DNA of 12,750 nt from UBA1435 sp041663285 (GTDB lineage Bacteria > Patescibacteriota > Microgenomatia > UBA12405): positions 1 through 12,750 of the forward strand of contig JBAZSP010000030.1 in assembly GCA_041663285.1 (NCBI GenBank). The letters run 5' to 3'. The first letter of the stretch is position 1. Every line of letters begins with the position of its first letter. Below the pieces are notes generated by a model. That model was not told the origin of the DNA. It saw only the letters and a program-made list of their open reading frames with translations, and ran no database searches. Below are positions 1 through 6,621 of the stretch, piece by piece. The translations under genes and the position numbers were made by a program.

Positions 1-579
1 TGAAACAAATTTTTGATCATCGGGGCTAAACATGACCACCGTATGGGTTTTTTGCCAATAACGGGTTTCCCAATACTTGAGCTTTTGGACGTCAATCCAA
101 AGAAGAGGGGCTAAGATTTTTTTCCAACCGGTAAGGGAGCGAACGAAGTGGAGATAAATGGCGTATTCGATGGTAACGTCAACAAGGACGATGGGCACGG
201 AGGTCGACGGGATATTTGGCATGGGGTAGAGGCAATCGCAATGGATAAGGTCGTAATCCTGAAGTTCTAGCTCGGTTTGAATGATTTTTTTTAAATCGTT
301 GCTGATATATTTGACAAGTAAAAACGGATAAACTCCGAATCCGGTGGAAAGGATTTTGCGGAAATCCCAGGTTTTGCCACGGTTGACGACGATAACTTTT
401 TGGCAATATTGCTTGACGTTTTCTAAACCCTCGCAGTCCGGGGAAATACAGATCAGGGTAATATCATTCTTGCGAGAAAGATATTTTATGGAGTAGAAGG
501 AATGCCGTTGGCCACCTGATTGGGATAATCTGGGGATATAGGGAGTAATCATCAATATCTTTTTCTTATTTTTTTTCAT
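1..579 (-). CDS. GT4-type glycosyltransferase, N-terminal part (cut by window edge)
   Basis: The minus frame is open from an ATG at 579-577 to the window edge, giving 193 residues with no stop. After a short lysine-rich start the protein reads ILMITPYIPRLSQSGGQRHS, the usual first beta strand and Gly-rich loop of the GT-B fold in GT4 retaining glycosyltransferases. Near residues 170-193 it has YWETRYWQKTHTVVMFSPDD, which resembles the end of the GT4 acceptor domain, where a 'suspicious sender' helix is followed by a V.FS..D motif. The C-terminal donor-binding half with the E-x7-E motif lies outside the window, so donor and linkage cannot be judged. The start overlaps the end of the upstream GT-C gene by 14 bp, which implies the same operon and translational coupling. 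An A8 run follows the start codon directly. No Shine-Dalgarno site is visible. The family call is fairly secure; the exact role is unknown. Confidence 0.8.
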   Translation of the reverse strand, partial: MKKNKKKILMITPYIPRLSQSGGQRHSFYSIKYLSRKNDITLICISPDCEGLENVKQYCQKVIVVNRGKTWDFRKILSTGFGVYPFLLVKYISNDLKKIIQTELELQDYDLIHCDCLYPMPNIPSTSVPIVLVDVTIEYAIYLHFVRSLTGWKKILAPLLWIDVQKLKYWETRYWQKTHTVVMFSPDDQKFVS

Positions 580-2005
580 TTTTGAAATCAAGAATTATAA
601 ATTGAGGTGTTTGGTAAACCGCTTGGTACTTGGACATCATTTGATTGGTGTAATTATCGTAATTAACCGAAATCAGATAAATGTCTTGGTTGGGGTGAAG
701 CTTGGTAAGTTCGGGAACATCGTAGATTTCGATAGGATAGCCAAACCTTTTGGTTTGATAGAGGAAAGCGGTGTCGCCAAAATAGGGAGCGACGGCGATG
801 GCATTTGAGGGAAAATGCTGGTCGAAATAATTACCGGCAGAAATTATCACCGGGTTATTGATATGGTAGTACTCCTTTACCTGGTAATAGGAGAAAGCCA
901 GGCTAAAGAGGGTGATGGTAATGGTGGCGACGAAGGAAATTAGCCGGTGGTTAAAAACATACTGACTGAAATAGTAGAGGCCGAAACCGGTAGCGATGCT
1001 AAGACCGGGGATGATTAATGTTTGATAATAGTCATGCTGAATATTGCCGCGGGCAATTATGGCTAGAAAAAGCATTACCCCTACGATATTGGAGGCAACA
1101 AATAGGGGTGAACGGTTTTTGCGATAGGCTAAGCCAAGAGAAAAGGGAATAATGCCGTAGATTCCCAAAATTAATTTGCCGATACGTTCAAAAAATAACC
1201 AGCGAAACCAAGCCGGCCGGAATCTGATATTACCACCATTGAACAGCCAGCTACTGTCGGGAATACCTTCGGGAAAGTTGGCAATCCAACGACGCCATAA
1301 GTAAAAAGGTATAAGACTTAAAAGGCAAAAAATGACTAGTCTAAGGAATTTGGTGGAGGTAGACAGGTATGATTTGGTATAGACAAAAAAGAGTAGAACC
1401 GGAAAGATAATAATGCCGGTGAAAGGTTTGGTAAGGAAAGCCAGTGCCAAAGGAATAGAGGAAAGAAGTATGTTTTTGGAAAAAACTAGAACGGTAAGTA
1501 CCATGAAGAAAGTGGCGGTTGGCTCTGGCAAAATTACCCGTGAATAATAAATGTTGAAGGGTAAAAATAAGAAGGTGGCGAAAGAAAGGAGGGACGGCCA
1601 AAAATGTCTGGTCAATTGAAAACAGAGAAGGTAAAGACAGACGGAGGTCAGGAGGGAAAATATGACGGAGACCAAACGGGAAGCCATCTCGACTGTCAGG
1701 GGAGAATAAAGCGGTTTGGCGACGGTGTAAAAAAGGGCCGACAGCAAATTATAGACAGGGAACTCAACAAACCGATAACCCATTGGATTATTTTTACCGG
1801 ATTGGACGTTGGAAATATCAAAATAGCGGGGGTGAAGTAGGTCAAGACGATTTAAAAGGTTGATAGTGACGGCGGCGGTGTCGGCTTGGCGATGAGAGTG
1901 CCAATCGGCGATTGGCTGGTCAATTCGGTAGAGCCGGAGAGCCAGCCCGATAACAAGACAGAAAATTAGGAGAGCAATTCTAGATTTTGGTTTTTGGCTG
2001 GGCAT
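566..2005 (-). CDS. PMT/ArnT-like membrane glycosyltransferase (GT-C fold)
   Basis: This 479-residue polytopic membrane protein has about 10-12 hydrophobic segments. The first TM (about 9-24) is followed by RLYRIDQPIADWHSHRQADT; an acidic residue in this first outer loop (D34, possibly D42) is the catalytic base in PMT_2/ArnT-type GT-C enzymes. Other family marks are R155 VILPEP around residues 156-162 and HDYYQTLIIPG at 324-334, like the H-x-YY...P motif of PMT_2 proteins. The last 95 residues or so are mostly soluble and probably extracytoplasmic. Family members move a sugar from a polyprenyl-phosphate carrier to a protein, lipid or glycan on the outer face of the membrane; the acceptor here is not known. 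The start overlaps the upstream ligase-like gene by 26 bp, and the stop lies inside the start of the next GT4 gene. An ORF on the opposite strand here is a shadow. Confidence 0.85.
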   Translation of the reverse strand: MPSQKPKSRIALLIFCLVIGLALRLYRIDQPIADWHSHRQADTAAVTINLLNRLDLLHPRYFDISNVQSGKNNPMGYRFVEFPVYNLLSALFYTVAKPLYSPLTVEMASRLVSVIFSLLTSVCLYLLCFQLTRHFWPSLLSFATFLFLPFNIYYSRVILPEPTATFFMVLTVLVFSKNILLSSIPLALAFLTKPFTGIIIFPVLLFFVYTKSYLSTSTKFLRLVIFCLLSLIPFYLWRRWIANFPEGIPDSSWLFNGGNIRFRPAWFRWLFFERIGKLILGIYGIIPFSLGLAYRKNRSPLFVASNIVGVMLFLAIIARGNIQHDYYQTLIIPGLSIATGFGLYYFSQYVFNHRLISFVATITITLFSLAFSYYQVKEYYHINNPVIISAGNYFDQHFPSNAIAVAPYFGDTAFLYQTKRFGYPIEIYDVPELTKLHPNQDIYLISVNYDNYTNQMMSKYQAVYQTPQFIILDFKNEKK

Positions 2006-3392
2006 AATGGATCAGGCGATAGTAGACACCAAGAAACAGCCAGTAGGTGTAGGCGGTTTTCGAAGCTTCAAAAACGTCGATAAACAAAGCGTTGGCCATA
2101 ATACAGACCAGACCACCAAGACAAGTTAGGGCTAACTTATCGTAGAAGGTTTGTTGTTTTTTGGCGGCAAATTTTAGTGAATTGATGAAGAAGTAGACAA
2201 GGATGGCGATAAAAGATACAAAGCCGACAATGCCTGATTCTCCGAGTAAGCGTAAATAGTCGTTGTCGGTGGCTAAAGTTATAGAACCAAGACCGGTGCC
2301 AAAAATTTTATTTTTGGTAAAGGCGGTGATAGCCCTGGGCCATTCAGCATTAAACCTAATCTCGCCGGAGCGAGCGACACCAACATCGGCGTCAACCAAC
2401 GGATAATCATCGATTGGCTGATGACGGAATATGGTTGGGGTAGGAGTCGGAGTGAAGACCGGAGCCAGAATCGGCTTGGGAGTGGGTATAAAAGCTAAGG
2501 TTGGCAAGGGAGTCGGAATTACTGTGGGGGTGGGGATGGTAGTTGGTTTTTTGTTTAGCTGAAGTTTTATGGCTGGGATAGTGGCCAGCAGTCTTTGATT
2601 TAGGTCCTTGGAGTTAGTAATAGTAAAAATTACTAGAACAGATATCGGGAGGATCCATAAATATTTCCGAATTAGAACTAAGGTCAGAATCGAGCTAAAC
2701 CAGAAGGCAATAACTGATATGCGCGAGGCGGTAAGGCTAAGAAGGTGAAAGGAAATGCCCCAGGCAATGACGCTAAAAAATTTTAAGTACAGATTGGGGG
2801 TGAGGATAATGACGGTAGTTAACAGAATGATAATCAGGCTTAAATAAGCGGCCAGATCGTAATGGCCGGCAAAAGTTGAGCTGATTCGTGACCAGTTGTC
2901 CATTTGAAGAAGAATACCTTTGGAAAATTCGGAATTCATGGTGGAGACGATGGGAAAATTCAAATATTTTTGGCCATAGCCATAAGCAGCAATACCAAAA
3001 ATGGCCATTAGCAAAGTTATATAAGGAAAAAGAAGATCCTTCTCCTTTTGGATGGCATCAATGGTGATAAAAAACAGAGACATGTATTCAAACCGGCGGA
3101 GAAAGTGAAGGAGAAGAATGTTGGTGGGGGTAGTTTGGTAAACCAAAATAGCGTTGACGGTGGTAGCAGCTAAGCCCAAAAAATAGGCAATAAAGAGGGG
3201 TGTTATCCGGTGCTTTAAGACTGGAAAGCGGTGGGTAAACTGATAAATAAGCCACAGGAGAATACTGGCAGCGACAACGTAATCGTCCAGCCTGACGGAA
3301 ACGTAGGTTCCAGTAACGCTGGTTAAAGGAAACTTGGGGTAGAGGGGGATAAACAGGATTAGAATGGCGATAATCGGACGAAGTAGATTCAT
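1980..3392 (-). CDS. O-antigen ligase/polymerase-like membrane protein (Wzy_C type) with Pro-Thr-rich loop
   Basis: This 470-residue polytopic protein has about ten TM segments. Residues 169-190 (SRISSTFAGHYDLAAYL) and 361-395 (NKIFGTGLGS, then DNDYLRLLGESGIVGF) match the conserved pattern around the large extracytoplasmic loop of the O-antigen ligase / polysaccharide polymerase superfamily (WaaL, Wzy, PilO/PglL types). These enzymes join or polymerise polyprenyl-diphosphate-linked glycans outside the cytoplasmic membrane. The loop holds an unusual low-complexity stretch at residues 282-320, built of TIPTP, VIPTP and FTPTPTPT units. The gene begins in a 4-bp ATGA overlap with the upstream GT2 gene and overlaps the downstream GT-C gene by 26 bp. 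Sequence alone does not separate ligase from polymerase or from protein O-glycosyltransferase. The superfamily call is good. Confidence 0.8.
   Translation of the reverse strand: MNLLRPIIAILILFIPLYPKFPLTSVTGTYVSVRLDDYVVAASILLWLIYQFTHRFPVLKHRITPLFIAYFLGLAATTVNAILVYQTTPTNILLLHFLRRFEYMSLFFITIDAIQKEKDLLFPYITLLMAIFGIAAYGYGQKYLNFPIVSTMNSEFSKGILLQMDNWSRISSTFAGHYDLAAYLSLIIILLTTVIILTPNLYLKFFSVIAWGISFHLLSLTASRISVIAFWFSSILTLVLIRKYLWILPISVLVIFTITNSKDLNQRLLATIPAIKLQLNKKPTTIPTPTVIPTPLPTLAFIPTPKPILAPVFTPTPTPTIFRHQPIDDYPLVDADVGVARSGEIRFNAEWPRAITAFTKNKIFGTGLGSITLATDNDYLRLLGESGIVGFVSFIAILVYFFINSLKFAAKKQQTFYDKLALTCLGGLVCIMANALFIDVFEASKTAYTYWLFLGVYYRLIHYAQPKTKI
2433..2549 (-). repeat. Pro-Thr-rich coding repeat in the ligase-like protein
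   Basis: This stretch encodes residues 282-320 of the O-antigen ligase-like protein. It is an imperfect repeat of I/V/L-P-T-P units (TIPTPTVIPTPLPT, then FIPTPKP, then FTPTPTPT). On the plus strand it appears as repeated ggagtcgg, ggtaggagt and gtgggggtgggg words. Such P/T runs are flexible and extended. They often act as spacers or as O-glycosylation targets in extracytoplasmic proteins; that role is inferred here. Confidence 0.75.
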
Positions 3393-4351
3393 ATTTGGGA
3401 AATGGTATCAAAATATGACCGGGCCTTTTCTTTTTTACCACATATTGAAAAAAATAAGGCTCTCAAATAAAGAGTCGGGTTAAATTTAAACAGGATTTTT
3501 ACCAGTTGATATTGCCACTCAGGTTTATGTTTTTTAAAAAAATACAATAGGCCCTGGTACTCACGGCTTAGGGGGAAGCTTTTAGTTGAGGATGAAGCTC
3601 CGCCAAAATGGATAATTTGGGGCCCGATTAAGTACCGATTGCTGGCCTGACCGGATAGTTTAAGACGATAAAATAAGTCGATTTCTTCACCGTACATAAA
3701 GTAGTTGGAATCAAAACCGGCAATATTTTTTATGGAGGCTGTTCTGATAAGGATAAAGGCTCCATGCAACCATTCAAGCTGGCGGTCTTTTAGGTAAAAC
3801 CGGTCGTGGGTATAAAAAGAAGGAGGATGTGGGTGAAAGGGTGGAATGAGGGTATTGACTAGAGGTAAATCATCCAATCCGGTTATCCAAGTCAATATAT
3901 TGGCAAGATTGGGCAAGAAGCCACCGGCTATTTGAATACTTTTATCAGCGTTAAGTAGTTGGGCTGAACAGGCATTGGCTTCGGGATGAGATGAAAGCCA
4001 ATCCAAAGCCTGACTGATCGCAGAATGGAGGATAACAGTATCGGAATTTAAAAAAAGCAAATAGTTTCCTGAAGCATGTGCCAAGCCCTGATTGTTGCCG
4101 GCAGAAAAGCCCTGATTTTTTTTATTAATAATTAGTTTTATAAAAGAAATTTTTTTTAGGTAGGCGACGGAGTCATCGGTAGAGGCGTTATCGACGACAA
4201 TAATTTCGGTCGGGGTGGAGGAAGGCCGGCGGTTGGGGGGGGTAAATCCAGCAATAGCCAGATTTTTGTCTTTTGTTATTGAGTTCAGACAGTTTAAGGT
4301 AAGACTTCGGGTATTATAGGAGAGAATAACTATTGACAAAGTTGGTGTCAT
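3389..4351 (-). CDS. GT2 family glycosyltransferase (rhamnosyltransferase-like)
   Basis: This 320-residue GT-A fold enzyme has the classic GT2 order: LSIVILSYN at 5-13, EIIVVDNASTDDS at 49-61, NQGFSAGNNQGLAHASG at 79-95, and a DXD-type metal/nucleotide site as LNSDT at 101-105. Further on are LHGAF at 195-199, GFDSNYFMYGEEIDLFYRL at 212-230 (the acidic ED pair), and IHFGGASS at 247-254. This matches WcaA/rhamnosyltransferase-like enzymes that act on lipid-linked glycans at the inner face of the membrane. Between the first helix and the second strand sits an unusual Pro/Arg/Ser-rich insertion (about residues 28-48) encoded over a C8 run. A short hydrophobic segment near residues 292-304 may touch the membrane. 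The start lies 1 bp after the stop of the two-TM gene, and the end overlaps the next gene by ATGA. The sugar specificity is not visible. Confidence 0.9.
   Translation of the reverse strand: MTPTLSIVILSYNTRSLTLNCLNSITKDKNLAIAGFTPPNRRPSSTPTEIIVVDNASTDDSVAYLKKISFIKLIINKKNQGFSAGNNQGLAHASGNYLLFLNSDTVILHSAISQALDWLSSHPEANACSAQLLNADKSIQIAGGFLPNLANILTWITGLDDLPLVNTLIPPFHPHPPSFYTHDRFYLKDRQLEWLHGAFILIRTASIKNIAGFDSNYFMYGEEIDLFYRLKLSGQASNRYLIGPQIIHFGGASSSTKSFPLSREYQGLLYFFKKHKPEWQYQLVKILFKFNPTLYLRALFFSICGKKEKARSYFDTISQI
4235..4242. repeat. G8/C8 homopolymer inside a GT2 gene
   Basis: Eight consecutive G on the plus strand read as C8 on the coding strand, within codons for TPP near residues 37-39 of the GT2 protein. 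The run lies in a Pro-rich insertion that ordinary GT2 enzymes lack. Poly-C tracts of this length in glycosyltransferase genes are known sites of slipped-strand phase variation in other bacteria; that role is only a possibility here. Confidence 0.9.
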
Positions 4352-4352
4352 T

Positions 4353-4892
4353 TTATTTTTTGACTAAGAGACGGCGATAGATAAGGATGATCAAAATCAT
4401 CGAAAACTGGGTGATGAAAAATGACACCAGCCGATGGCTGACCGGTACCGGAAACCAGCGTATGGTAACTTTGGAGCTGTAACTCTGATTGTTGTAAATA
4501 AGTTTGTTGGCGGCTCTTTGTGATGGTTTGGTAAAAACATCGTTTTCCCACTCAAATCCGTTGATATATAAAGATTCTTTGAAAGGCAGAACAAATTCTT
4601 CAAAATAATAACTTTGGATGGTGTCTTTGATAATTTCCCTGGACTTTTCGGGCGGATGATTAAGGATGATTCTGAACGGGCCGGAATAGTTGGCCTTGTA
4701 AAAATTGATAACTTCTGTCCGGGATAAGTTGGTGTAAAAAGCGGCCACGTTTGGAATTTGGACTGTGTCCCCCGGTTCCAGGGATTTTACGCTATTGGTT
4801 AAATCGGGAGGTTGAGGAGATGGCGAAATTAAATAAAAAACAGTAGTAATATCAAAAAGTATCAGCCCGATTATCGCCAGTTTCTTTAACAT
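4353..4892 (-). CDS. Unrecognised small membrane protein with two terminal TM segments
   Basis: I do not recognise this 179-residue protein. An N-terminal hydrophobic segment (about residues 5-23, LAIIGLILFDITTVFYLI) is followed by a short Pro-rich stretch. Then comes a soluble region of about 130 residues rich in aromatic and charged residues, with GDTVQIPNVAAFYTNLS near 41-57 and FYKANYSGPFRIILNHPP near 64-81. A second hydrophobic segment lies near residues 155-173, ahead of a basic tail (YRRLLVKK). Both ends in the cytoplasm with the middle outside would fit the charge pattern. The gene is packed 2 bp after the acyltransferase and 1 bp before the GT2, so it clearly belongs to the operon. 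It could be an accessory or scaffold subunit of the glycan machinery, but nothing in the sequence shows an activity. Confidence 0.75.
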   Translation of the reverse strand: MLKKLAIIGLILFDITTVFYLISPSPQPPDLTNSVKSLEPGDTVQIPNVAAFYTNLSRTEVINFYKANYSGPFRIILNHPPEKSREIIKDTIQSYYFEEFVLPFKESLYINGFEWENDVFTKPSQRAANKLIYNNQSYSSKVTIRWFPVPVSHRLVSFFITQFSMILIILIYRRLLVKK

Positions 4893-4894
4893 GT

Positions 4895-5491
4895 TTATTG
4901 GAAGAGCATGGCCCGGCCTAAATGGTAGGATTGATTTTTAACCTGGCGGTCACTGATTTTTTTGGCAGGGACACCACCCCAGATTTCATTGTCGGGTATA
5001 TTTTTGGTAACAACGGCACCAGCGGCAATAACCGCTCCCCGACCGATTGTAGCTCCGGGTAAAATTATTGCCCGAGGGCCGATAAAAACATAGTCTCTGA
5101 TGGTGACGGGGCCGAAAGAGTTGGTAAAATCGGGATGGTTTATATTATGTTCATCGGTATAAATCAAAACCTGGCTGGCAATATTAACGTGATTACCGAT
5201 AGTTAGTGGAGCCCGACCATCAAGAAAACAATGGTCACCTATTATAGTGTCGGTGCCAATTGTAATATTTTGAGGACTGAAAAAGTTAGCCCACATGTGA
5301 ATGTGGGATTTTAAGTAAGGAATTTTTAAACCTGAAATCAGGTAAAATATCTGCCTGATTGAATGAAAAGGGATGTGGCCGACAAGGCGAAGGATCATCA
5401 GCCAAAATTCGTTTAAAATAGTAACCATTCGATTATTAATCTTAGTGACAGTTTGAGTTGTCGATAACTGTCTGCCTTCTTTGTCCAGCAT
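4895..5491 (-). CDS. Left-handed beta-helix O-acyltransferase (LacA/WcaF-like)
   Basis: This 198-residue protein has hexapeptide repeats typical of the LbH acetyltransferase fold: ITIGTDTIIGDHCFLDG at about 76-92, LTIGNHVNIASQVLI at 96-110, VTIRDYVFIGPRAIILPGATIG at 129-150, and RGAVIAAGAVVTKNIP at 151-166, ending in WGGVPAKKI at 171-179. The repeat-breaking loop YTDEHNINHPDF holds H115, which matches the catalytic His of galactoside/maltose acetyltransferases. The family transfers acetyl from acetyl-CoA to a sugar hydroxyl, so the likely job is to decorate the glycan or a precursor in the cytoplasm. An N-terminal part of about 65 residues with hydrophobic stretches may associate with the membrane. 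The ATG at 5491 is 17 bp after the upstream stop; M22 (ATG at 5428) is another possible start, and neither has a Shine-Dalgarno site. Confidence 0.88.
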   Translation of the reverse strand: MLDKEGRQLSTTQTVTKINNRMVTILNEFWLMILRLVGHIPFHSIRQIFYLISGLKIPYLKSHIHMWANFFSPQNITIGTDTIIGDHCFLDGRAPLTIGNHVNIASQVLIYTDEHNINHPDFTNSFGPVTIRDYVFIGPRAIILPGATIGRGAVIAAGAVVTKNIPDNEIWGGVPAKKISDRQVKNQSYHLGRAMLFQ

Positions 5492-5508
5492 GGCCTATTA
5501 TAGATAAG

Positions 5509-6618
5509 TCAGCCGGTTTTAGCCAGGGAAAAGGCCCGCATGACTGACTTGGCGCACTTATCCCAGGTAAATTTTTTTGCCCGAACCCGACCGTAGTTAA
5601 TGATTTTTGCCCGAGTAGCCGGATCTAGAAGTAAAGCCATTTTTTCGGCCAAGAAAGTGGGGTGGTCAAGATCGGTAATTAACCCATCGGCACCGACTAC
5701 CTCAACCAGGGGGGGGATATTGCTGACTATCACCGGTGTTCCGGCTTGCATGGCCTCAATGGCGGGGATGCCAAAGCCCTCATATAAACTGGGCATTAGG
5801 ACGGAAAAGGCGTTTTGATAGAGAACCCACTTCTCTGTTTCGGTAACAAAGTCGGTAAAAACGATTCGAGAGTTTAGTTTCAGGGCAGTTACTTTGGCAA
5901 AGATTTCAGAATAGAGCCAGCCCTTTTTCCCGGCAATGACCAGCAGAAAATCGGGATGGCGGGATAAAAAGAGGGAGAAAGCGTCGATTAAGAAAGGAAT
6001 GTTTTTGTTGGGTTTTAAAGTTCCAAGATAAAGAAAGAAAGGCTCGGAAATATTAAATTTTGAAAGAACCGATTGAGCCTGCTTTGGTTTAATGGTGGGG
6101 ACAGGGTCTACCCCATTATGAGCAACGGTGATTTTGTCCGCCTTCAGGTGGTAGCGGGACACAAGCTCCTGTTTGGTGAAATCGGAGACACTGACGATAT
6201 GACGGGCCCGAAAGAGGGAGTGAAAGGTCCACAATTTAAGTTGAAAATAGTCTTTGATGGTGAACAGACGGGGATATTTTTGGTAAGCCAGATCATGGAT
6301 AGTCGGAATGATCGGACAGGGTGAGAAAAGCGGTGTATAGTGGCCGGGGGAGTAAAAAAGATCCGGCTTAGGATTTTGGGTAAATAATTTACCGGGTAGG
6401 GCGTATTTGGTCCAAAGTTTTGGAGGACCAAAAACCTGGTATTGCCAGTTAGGTCTCTCTTGAGGCATATCTTTTAAGGGTGGGTTTTTTAGAAAAATCA
6501 GGTAACGATAGCGGTGGTCATTTTGCCGGTGGAGTGAGCAGAGAAGGTTAAAAGCAAACTGGCCAATGCCAACCCTGATGGGGTAGTTAGCTTCATTTCC
6601 ATCAATGCCAATTAACAT
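5509..6618 (-). CDS. GT4 family glycosyltransferase (mannosyltransferase-like)
   Basis: This 369-residue GT-B enzyme has a complete GT4 layout. The N-terminal domain has GIGQFAFNLL at 17-26 and PTIHDLAY at 105-112, followed by IVSVSDFTKQEL at 141-152 and ITVAHNGVDP at 163-172. The donor domain starts with FFLYLGTLKPNKN at 194-206 and has the full E-x7-E motif, with E280 and E288 in YEGFGIPAIEAM, and then AGTPVIVSN. These residues bind the nucleotide-sugar (commonly GDP-mannose, UDP-glucose or similar; not decidable here). It is a cytoplasmic enzyme that adds one sugar to a lipid-linked acceptor. It sits 3 bp after the paralogous GT4 gene, and its gene contains a C8 run coding for the IPP just after the motif. 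There is no Shine-Dalgarno site. Confidence 0.92.
   Translation of the reverse strand: MLIGIDGNEANYPIRVGIGQFAFNLLCSLHRQNDHRYRYLIFLKNPPLKDMPQERPNWQYQVFGPPKLWTKYALPGKLFTQNPKPDLFYSPGHYTPLFSPCPIIPTIHDLAYQKYPRLFTIKDYFQLKLWTFHSLFRARHIVSVSDFTKQELVSRYHLKADKITVAHNGVDPVPTIKPKQAQSVLSKFNISEPFFLYLGTLKPNKNIPFLIDAFSLFLSRHPDFLLVIAGKKGWLYSEIFAKVTALKLNSRIVFTDFVTETEKWVLYQNAFSVLMPSLYEGFGIPAIEAMQAGTPVIVSNIPPLVEVVGADGLITDLDHPTFLAEKMALLLDPATRAKIINYGRVRAKKFTWDKCAKSVMRAFSLAKTG
5709..5716. repeat. G8/C8 homopolymer inside a GT4 gene
   Basis: Eight consecutive G on the plus strand (C8 on the coding strand) encode the Pro pair in SNIPPLVE near residues 299-306 of the GT4 enzyme. It is the second C8 run in this operon. 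A length change here would truncate the enzyme after its donor-binding motif. Unlike the run at 4235, this one encodes a common motif of GT4 proteins. Confidence 0.9.
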
Positions 6619-6621
6619 GTT

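Noticed and set aside
179..406. 75-residue minus-strand open frame
   Set aside because: It is out of frame with the GT4 fragment that covers 1-579, whose translation shows clear family motifs.
3389..3392. Recoding of TGA as an amino acid (as in Gracilibacteria and relatives)
   Set aside because: TGA ends two genes at precise ATGA junctions (3389 and 8748), and the proteins have normal family lengths, so the standard code fits.
3088..3441. 117-residue minus-strand open frame
   Set aside because: It lies in another frame over the ligase-like and GT2 genes and has no protein-like features; a shadow.
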